From MGBC163016 sp910588905 (GTDB lineage Bacteria; Actinomycetota; Coriobacteriia; Coriobacteriales; Eggerthellaceae), in contig CAPGDO010000001.1 in assembly GCA_948616985.1 (NCBI GenBank), positions 62,001 through 126,000 of the forward strand: a DNA stretch of 64,000 nucleotides, in the 5' to 3' direction. The notes beneath the pieces were generated by a model. It saw nothing but the letters and a program-made list of their open reading frames with translations. It made no database searches and was not told where the DNA came from. Shown piece after piece: positions 59,005 through 64,000 of the stretch (the stretch's first letter is position 1; each line of letters opens with the position of its first letter). A program made the position numbers and the translations under genes.

Positions 59005-59032
59005 GGGGCCAGCATCTCGCTGGCCCCTTTTT
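59005..59032 (+). terminator. Terminator after rplW
   Basis: GGGGCCAGC 59005-59013 pairs with GCTGGCCCC 59019-59027, loop ATCTC, then TTTTT. It ends the operon after L23. Confidence 0.9.
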
Positions 59033-59103
59033 CATGTTCGTAAGGGTCGGAGTGCGTATGATGCAGAAGTTCCTCTTATCAGCAGCCGCATTGAATTCCG
59101 TAA

Positions 59104-59123
59104 GGGTCGATCATGATCGACCC
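59104..59123. repeat. Palindromic repeat unit
   Basis: A perfect 20-base palindrome (half GGGTCGATCA), preceded by the bases CCGTAA. Similar units preceded by CGTA lie at 33085 and 32614 and, imperfectly, at 59156-59174. Confidence 0.6.
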
Positions 59124-59155
59124 CCTCCAAAGGATCCATTGCATTGCTTTCGTAA

Positions 59156-59174
59156 GCGCCGATCACGACCGGCC
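59156..59174. repeat. Imperfect palindromic repeat covering the end of the diacylglycerol-kinase-like gene
   Basis: GCGCCGATCACGACCGGCC is an imperfect inverted repeat with the same CGTAAG left flank as the unit at 59104. It contains the stop codon and last codons of the minus-strand gene. Confidence 0.5.
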
Positions 59175-60095
59175 TGCGTGCTGGGGATAGAGCAGGCGAA
59201 GGGCACCGGGTTCTATATCCACATGGAATGAAGTCCCCGTGAGCTTCTCTCCATCTATCTGAACAGGCGGTTCCTCTGCAAAGGTGATATCCAGGCTCTT
59301 CGCTTGGAACAGCTGGATCTGCTTGATATGGGTGTGGCTGCCGCCCTTCGCCAGAGCGAAAGCCCGGGCAGCCGCAAGGCGGCTGATGGGTGGATGAGAG
59401 ATGCAGATGTCCAGAAGCCCGTCATCGAGCTGGGCTTCGGGGCATATCTTGAAACCACCTCCGTAATAGGGGCCGTTCTGTACGGCGAAGGTGATGGACC
59501 GTCCCTCCTCGGCCGCTTTGCCATCTACCTTGACGGAATACTCGTAGGATCGGAAGCTGTGCTTCAGCTGATAGAGAGAGCTGGTGGCATAGAGCGCTGT
59601 TCCCTTGAGCCCTGTCTTGCGTCTGCGCTCTACGGTATCCAAGGCGATGGCTGCATCAAGACCGAATGAGAGCGTCTCTGCGAAGTAGCGCCCGTTGACG
59701 CATCCGACATCAGAGGACTGTGAGACCGCTGAGGAGAGGGCATGGCAGGCGTTGGTCAGCCCCTTCGGCATGCCGATGGATCGAGCGAAGTCATTGCCGG
59801 AGCCCGTGGGGATCACGCCGAACTGCGGTCGCTCCTCCTTCGGTAGCTGCATGAGGCCGTTCACCGCCTCATGCACCACGCCGTCTCCGCCTAATGCGAT
59901 GAGGGTGTCGAAATCCTCAGAGCTGGCAGCGATCTCGGTGGCGTGATGCGGATGCGTGGTCAGGATGACCTCTATCTCAGAATCCTCCATCTGGTGGAAG
60001 AGCGCTTCCATGGCCCGCTCGGCCAGGAAGGCGCCATGACCATTCTGGGAGGCGGGGTTGGCTATGAGCAGGATGTTCTTCAGATCACAAGCCAC
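59163..60095 (-). CDS. Diacylglycerol/lipid kinase family protein (DagK/YegS)
   Basis: A 310-residue lipid kinase of the DAGK catalytic fold. NILLIANPASQNGHGA is the N-terminal nucleotide loop, LIALGGDGVVHEAVNGLM the GGDG phosphate-binding motif, and IPTGSGNDFARSIGMP the usual GTxNDFAR motif. C-terminal strands with GGGFKICPEAQLDDGLLDI finish the fold. It phosphorylates diacylglycerol or a related lipid. The last three codons (GRS, then stop) come from a palindromic repeat. The start follows AAAGGAAC on the minus strand. Confidence 0.92.
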   Translation of the reverse strand: MACDLKNILLIANPASQNGHGAFLAERAMEALFHQMEDSEIEVILTTHPHHATEIAASSEDFDTLIALGGDGVVHEAVNGLMQLPKEERPQFGVIPTGSGNDFARSIGMPKGLTNACHALSSAVSQSSDVGCVNGRYFAETLSFGLDAAIALDTVERRRKTGLKGTALYATSSLYQLKHSFRSYEYSVKVDGKAAEEGRSITFAVQNGPYYGGGFKICPEAQLDDGLLDICISHPPISRLAAARAFALAKGGSHTHIKQIQLFQAKSLDITFAEEPPVQIDGEKLTGTSFHVDIEPGALRLLYPQHAGRS

Positions 60096-60198
60096 CGTAG
60101 GTTCCTTTCAGTCTTCGTGGAAACTAGACTATCATGAGAGGCAAGGGAAAAGCTGCGCCAGGGTGCAGCGATGCGGTTTTGTTGATGGGAGCCTGCCA

Positions 60199-60900
60199 GT
60201 GGCGTTCGTTGAGTTCTCAGACGTCTCGAAGATCTATAGGATGGGGGAGATAGAGGTCCCTGCCGTCCATGATATGTCCTTCTCCATAGAACAAGGCGAA
60301 TTCGTCGTGATCGTGGGGCCGTCTGGAGCGGGCAAGACGACGCTCCTCAACATGTTGGGCGGCATGGATAGCTGCACCAGCGGTACCATCCTCTTGGACG
60401 GTGATGAGGTCAGCTCCTATAACGCCAAGCAGCTCACGGAATATCGGCGCTACGATATCGGGTTCGTCTTCCAATTCTATAACCTGGTGCAGAACCTCAC
60501 GGCCCGGGAGAACGTAGAGCTTGCCAGCCAGATCTGCAAGGACCCTCTGAGCGCTGATGAGGTGCTTCGGGAAGTAGGCCTCCGGGACAGGATGAGCAAT
60601 TTCCCCGGTCAGCTCTCTGGCGGTGAGCAGCAGCGGGTGGCCATCGCCCGGGCCTTGGCGAAGAACCCCAAGCTGCTCCTCTGCGATGAGCCTACGGGAG
60701 CTCTGGATTACTCCACGGGCAAGGCCATCTTGAAGCTCTTGCAGGACACCTGTTCCGCCTCTGGCAAGACCGTGGTGGTGGTCACCCACAACTCGGCCTT
60801 CTGCGCCATCGCGAACAGGATCATCCGTGTCCGCGAGGGGAGCGTTGCATCCGTTGAGCTGAACCCAGATCCCGTTTCGGCAGATACGCTGGAATGGTAG
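60199..60900 (+). CDS. ABC transporter ATP-binding protein (MacB/LolD-like)
   Basis: A 233-residue ATPase. Walker A is GPSGAGKT (40-47), the signature is LSGGEQQRVAIARAL, Walker B is LLLCDEPTGALD and the switch region is VVVVTHNSAF. The MacB/LolD-type signature and the FtsX-type permease gene downstream identify an exporter or mechanotransmission system. GTG 60199 has GGGAG 7 bases upstream; the frame from 60058 runs over the divergent kinase start. Confidence 0.93.
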   Translation: MAFVEFSDVSKIYRMGEIEVPAVHDMSFSIEQGEFVVIVGPSGAGKTTLLNMLGGMDSCTSGTILLDGDEVSSYNAKQLTEYRRYDIGFVFQFYNLVQNLTARENVELASQICKDPLSADEVLREVGLRDRMSNFPGQLSGGEQQRVAIARALAKNPKLLLCDEPTGALDYSTGKAILKLLQDTCSASGKTVVVVTHNSAFCAIANRIIRVREGSVASVELNPDPVSADTLEW

Positions 60901-60931
60901 CCAAGGGGGCTGAGGTCTCGTATCGGTCATC

Positions 60932-63900
60932 ATGAAGAGCGCCTTCGACATCAACATCCTTCGGTCCATCAAGGACAGCCTCGGCCGTTTCGTGGCCATT
61001 GCGGGCATCGTGGCCTTGGGATGCGGGTTCTATGCGGGGCTTCGCATGACGGCTCCCGATATGGATATGACCGCTGATGCATACTACGATCAGACGGATC
61101 TCATGGATATCCGAGTGGTTTCCACATTGGGGCTCACCGACGCTGACCTTCAAGCGATCCGTGCGGTGCCAGGAGTCCAGGCTGTCGAAGGGGGCTATGA
61201 GACCGATGTCATGGTCACGCTCAATGACGAGCAGTATGCCATGCGCGTCCATTCGCTACCCTATGCCGCTTTGACATCGGGGTCGGGGGACGAGGGTGCG
61301 ACCATTGCCAGCGAAGCCGAACAAGATGCATTGAACAAGCTGACGCTGGTGGAGGGGGAGTGGCCTGCTGCTCCTGATGAATGCGTCATATCCGCCGATA
61401 ACGTGATGAATGCTCCGGTTGCGCTGGGGGATGTTATCCAGGTGGATGAAGGGGTCCAAGACCTCGATGACACGCTGACGGAGCGCTCCTACCGGATCGT
61501 GGGCTTCGCTCATTCTCCGTATTACGTGTCAACCACAGCCATGGGTTCCACCTCATTGGGTTCTGGAGCCATCGACCAGTTCATGTACGTCCCGGTCAAT
61601 GATTTCGCTGCTGATCTGCCCTATACCGAAGCCTTCATCCAGGTGAGCGGGGCGAAGGCGAAGCTGTCGGGGAGCGCCGCCTATCAAGACTGCATAGATG
61701 AGGTGATGAAAGAGCTCCATGGCATCGAGGGGGAGCGTGAGGCAGCGCGTCTGGCAGAGGTGAGAGCCGATGCTCAGGAGGAATTGGATGAGCGTCGGGC
61801 TGACTATGAGCGCGAACGGGCTGATGCTGAAGCCCAGCTGGCCGATGCCAGGCTCCAGCTGGATGAGGCTGCAGCAACCCTTGAGAGAAGCCGCCAGAAG
61901 CTGGCTCGTGGCCAAGCGGACTACGAAGCAGGCAAGACGGAGCTGGTTCGACAAAGGGAATCCGCTGAGGCTCAGATGGCAGAGGGGCAGGCTCAGATAG
62001 ATGCCCAACGATCGGTCTTGGAGGCCAGCGAAGAGGAGCTCGTTCAGGCGAAGGCTCAGCTTGATGCCGGGTGGCAGCAGGCAGCGGCGCTCCCATCGGT
62101 CATCCCAGGGCTGCCTCCGGTCACTCCAGATACCATCGATGCCGCTATCAGCTTCTTGGAGGCGGCCATAGCCGTGCATCCTTCGGATGATCTGAAGCAG
62201 GCTTTGAGCAGCTTGCAGAAGCTCAAGGAGAACCAAACTGCCTATGATGCGGGACAGGCCGCCTACGAGGCGGGAAGCGCGCAGATCACGGCAGCTCAAC
62301 GGCAGTTGGATGAGCAGCGGAGCCAGGCTGCAGACCGCTTCACCCAGGCCCAGGCGCAGCTTGACAGCGCCGCTGCCGAGCTTGAGAGCGGACGGGCTCA
62401 GCTGGCGAACGGCGAAGCTGACTATGAAGCCGGGTTTGCGGAATATCAGGAAGAATACGCCAAGGCCCAAGACGAATTCGCACGGGCGGAGCAGAGGCTC
62501 GCCGATGCCCAAGCGGACATAGATGCTATCGAAGAGCCAGAATGGCTCATCATGGACCGCACGAAGAATCCCGGGGTGGTCAGCTTCGCTTCTGATGCTG
62601 ATCGGGTGGATTCCATCGCCTCCTTCTTCCCCTTCATCTTCTTCCTCGTGGCGGCGCTGGTGGCTCTCACCACCATGACGCGCATGGTGGAAGAGGAGCG
62701 CGTCCTCATAGGCACGTTCAAGGCACTGGGCTATTCCCGGGCGCGTATCACCTCCAAGTACCTCATCTATGGGGCAGCGGCTTCCATCATCGGCAGCGTT
62801 GTGGGCATCGTGGTGCTCTCGCTCATCTTGCCACCTATCATCATGGAGGCATACGCCATCATCTATAGCGTGCCCCATGGGCTGCTCATGCCCATAGACC
62901 TCGGCATCGCGCTCTCTGCGGCAGGATTGGGCGTGGGGGTGACGCTCATCGCCACATGGGCTGCGGCGGCGAGCACTCTGCGGGAGACCCCGGCTCAGCT
63001 CATGCTGCCTCGGGCGCCGAAGGAGGGGAAGCGCATCCTGCTGGAGCGCATCACGCCGCTTTGGCGCCGGGTGTCGTTCTCCTGGAAGGTCACCTTCCGC
63101 AATATCTTCCGCTATAAGAAGCGCCTCATCATGACCGTTATCGGCATCGCAGGCTGCACGGGTCTCCTGCTCACAGGCCTCGGGCTTCAGGATTCCATCA
63201 ACGACATCATCGACAAGCAGTTCGGCCAGACGGTCAAGTACAACATGATCATCACGGAAGATGACGATATCTCCTTGGCCTCCGCGGCGAAGGTGGATGA
63301 GCTGCTCTCAGACGAGAAGCAGGTCTTCGCTCAGGCGGAGTCCTTTGATGAATCCATGGTAGCAACCGTTGAGGGCGGCAAGGATCACTCGGTCACGCTC
63401 ATCGTCCCCGATGACCCGCTGCGGTATCAGGAGCTTTGGGTCATGCGCACCCGCGTAGGCCAAGAGCCCATCCCCCTTGAGGAGGATAGCGTCATCATCA
63501 CAGAGAAGCTGGGCAATGAGCTGGGCCTGTCAGTGGGGGAGAGCCTGACCTTGGCCACCCAGGATCAGATGGGCAATGCTACGGATGACCGCAGATCGTT
63601 CACGGTGACCGGCATCATGGAGAACTACATCGCCAACTATGTCTTCATGGGGAAGCAGGTCTACGAGGATGCCTATGGCAAAGCACCCATTCCGAATGCC
63701 ATCTATGCCGAGGTCGCCGAAGATGAAGGGTTGCGCAAGGATCTGAGCGAAGAGCTGAGGGCCATCGATGGCATCAAGACTGTTGCCTTCAATGACGAGA
63801 CCATCAGCTCCTACCGGACGATGCTGCGCAGCGTGAACATGATCGTAGTGGTGTTGGTGGTGGCTGCGGCAGCATTGGCGTTCATCGTGCTCTATAACCT

Positions 63901-64000
63901 CACTAACATCAACATCACCGAACGTCAGCGAGAGATAGCCACGCTCAAGGTGTTGGGATTCACGTCCCGGGAAGTGGATATGTACATCTACCGGGAGATC
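60932..64000 (+). CDS. FtsX-like ABC permease with large coiled-coil insert, 3' end missing
   Basis: A large permease that continues past the window (1023 codons visible). It has an N-terminal membrane helix (GRFVAIAGIVALGCGFYAG), a first extracytoplasmic part, and a long Ala/Glu/Gln-rich region at about residues 253-533 (repeats of the LAEGQAQIDAQ type) predicted to form a coiled coil. Membrane helices begin about residue 553 (FFPFIFFLVAALVALTTMTR, then VLIGTFKALGYSRARI, an FtsX motif). A second core follows a 250-residue periplasmic-type domain (REIATLKVLGFTSREVDMY at the edge). It pairs with the ATPase upstream. Confidence 0.88.
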   Translation, partial: MKSAFDINILRSIKDSLGRFVAIAGIVALGCGFYAGLRMTAPDMDMTADAYYDQTDLMDIRVVSTLGLTDADLQAIRAVPGVQAVEGGYETDVMVTLNDEQYAMRVHSLPYAALTSGSGDEGATIASEAEQDALNKLTLVEGEWPAAPDECVISADNVMNAPVALGDVIQVDEGVQDLDDTLTERSYRIVGFAHSPYYVSTTAMGSTSLGSGAIDQFMYVPVNDFAADLPYTEAFIQVSGAKAKLSGSAAYQDCIDEVMKELHGIEGEREAARLAEVRADAQEELDERRADYERERADAEAQLADARLQLDEAAATLERSRQKLARGQADYEAGKTELVRQRESAEAQMAEGQAQIDAQRSVLEASEEELVQAKAQLDAGWQQAAALPSVIPGLPPVTPDTIDAAISFLEAAIAVHPSDDLKQALSSLQKLKENQTAYDAGQAAYEAGSAQITAAQRQLDEQRSQAADRFTQAQAQLDSAAAELESGRAQLANGEADYEAGFAEYQEEYAKAQDEFARAEQRLADAQADIDAIEEPEWLIMDRTKNPGVVSFASDADRVDSIASFFPFIFFLVAALVALTTMTRMVEEERVLIGTFKALGYSRARITSKYLIYGAAASIIGSVVGIVVLSLILPPIIMEAYAIIYSVPHGLLMPIDLGIALSAAGLGVGVTLIATWAAAASTLRETPAQLMLPRAPKEGKRILLERITPLWRRVSFSWKVTFRNIFRYKKRLIMTVIGIAGCTGLLLTGLGLQDSINDIIDKQFGQTVKYNMIITEDDDISLASAAKVDELLSDEKQVFAQAESFDESMVATVEGGKDHSVTLIVPDDPLRYQELWVMRTRVGQEPIPLEEDSVIITEKLGNELGLSVGESLTLATQDQMGNATDDRRSFTVTGIMENYIANYVFMGKQVYEDAYGKAPIPNAIYAEVAEDEGLRKDLSEELRAIDGIKTVAFNDETISSYRTMLRSVNMIVVVLVVAAAALAFIVLYNLTNINITERQREIATLKVLGFTSREVDMYIYREI

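Noticed and set aside
61553..62878. An open frame of 441 codons opposite the FtsX-type permease gene
   Set aside because: It lies against the repetitive coiled-coil part of the permease, whose codon periodicity keeps the antisense frame open. It has no start or ribosome site.

Overview
The window is GC-rich chromosomal DNA (a 60-base sample at 35761-35820 has 37 G/C). It reads as an anaerobic actinobacterium of the Coriobacteriia, probably an Eggerthellaceae relative (Slackia, Cryptobacterium, Denitrobacterium or Adlercreutzia type). The inference rests on several things together: molybdopterin enzymes with Moco biosynthesis, several radical-SAM enzymes, an LL-diaminopimelate aminotransferase, actinobacterial-style LCP and leaderless genes, TTG/GTG starts with strong Shine-Dalgarno (SD) sites, and no respiratory complexes. 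No rRNA, tRNA, CRISPR array, phage or transposase gene was found.

Layout. 1-5.6 kb: the 3' part of a molybdopterin oxidoreductase, followed by a tightly overlapping set (DUF2064 transferase, radical SAM enzyme, ferredoxin-DUF169 protein, GNAT), then a convergent PadR regulator. 6.2-9.7 kb: glmS-acpS-nnrD. 9.8-14.2 kb: three membrane-anchored proteins of unknown function; the first and third share a C-terminal extracytoplasmic domain. 14.3-18.6 kb: a small ORF, ligA and an LCP cell-wall ligase. 18.6-23.7 kb: molybdate/tungstate importer modABC with a structured leader, then moaA-moaC. 23.8-32.6 kb: pyk, yebC, a zinc-dependent phospholipase C-like protein, lysC-asd, tlyA, an alanine/sodium symporter and a small membrane protein. 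32.6-35.4 kb: an accessory island made of a perfect 333-bp direct repeat on each side of three AT-richer orphan genes. 35.4-47.3 kb: UPF0158-like protein, PAP2, dapL, a radical SAM protein, a spermidine-synthase-like/Trm9-like methyltransferase pair divergent from a bacterial elp3, thrH, an Fe-S CCG-domain protein, a tail-anchored protein, TatD, and chorismate mutase with DAHP synthase. 47.3-53.8 kb: pcrA, a CBS-containing Mn-type pyrophosphatase, an M20 peptidase, and a glutaredoxin/ATP-grasp pair. 53.8-59.0 kb: rpsL-rpsG-fusA-rpsJ-rplC-rplD-rplW, which stops at a terminator instead of continuing into rplB. 59.0-64.0 kb: palindromic repeats, a diacylglycerol-kinase-like gene, and an ABC ATPase with a large FtsX-type permease that runs off the window.

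How genes connect. modABC and moaA/moaC supply metal and cofactor for enzymes such as the oxidoreductase at the left edge. lysC-asd feeds the dapL route to diaminopimelate and lysine. glmS and the LCP enzyme serve the cell wall. elp3 plus the Trm9-like methyltransferase suggests a eukaryote-like wobble-uridine modification. The most unusual items are the repeat-flanked island, the structured RNA candidate ahead of modA, the elp3/trm9-like pairing, the ModB fusion and the broken S10 operon.
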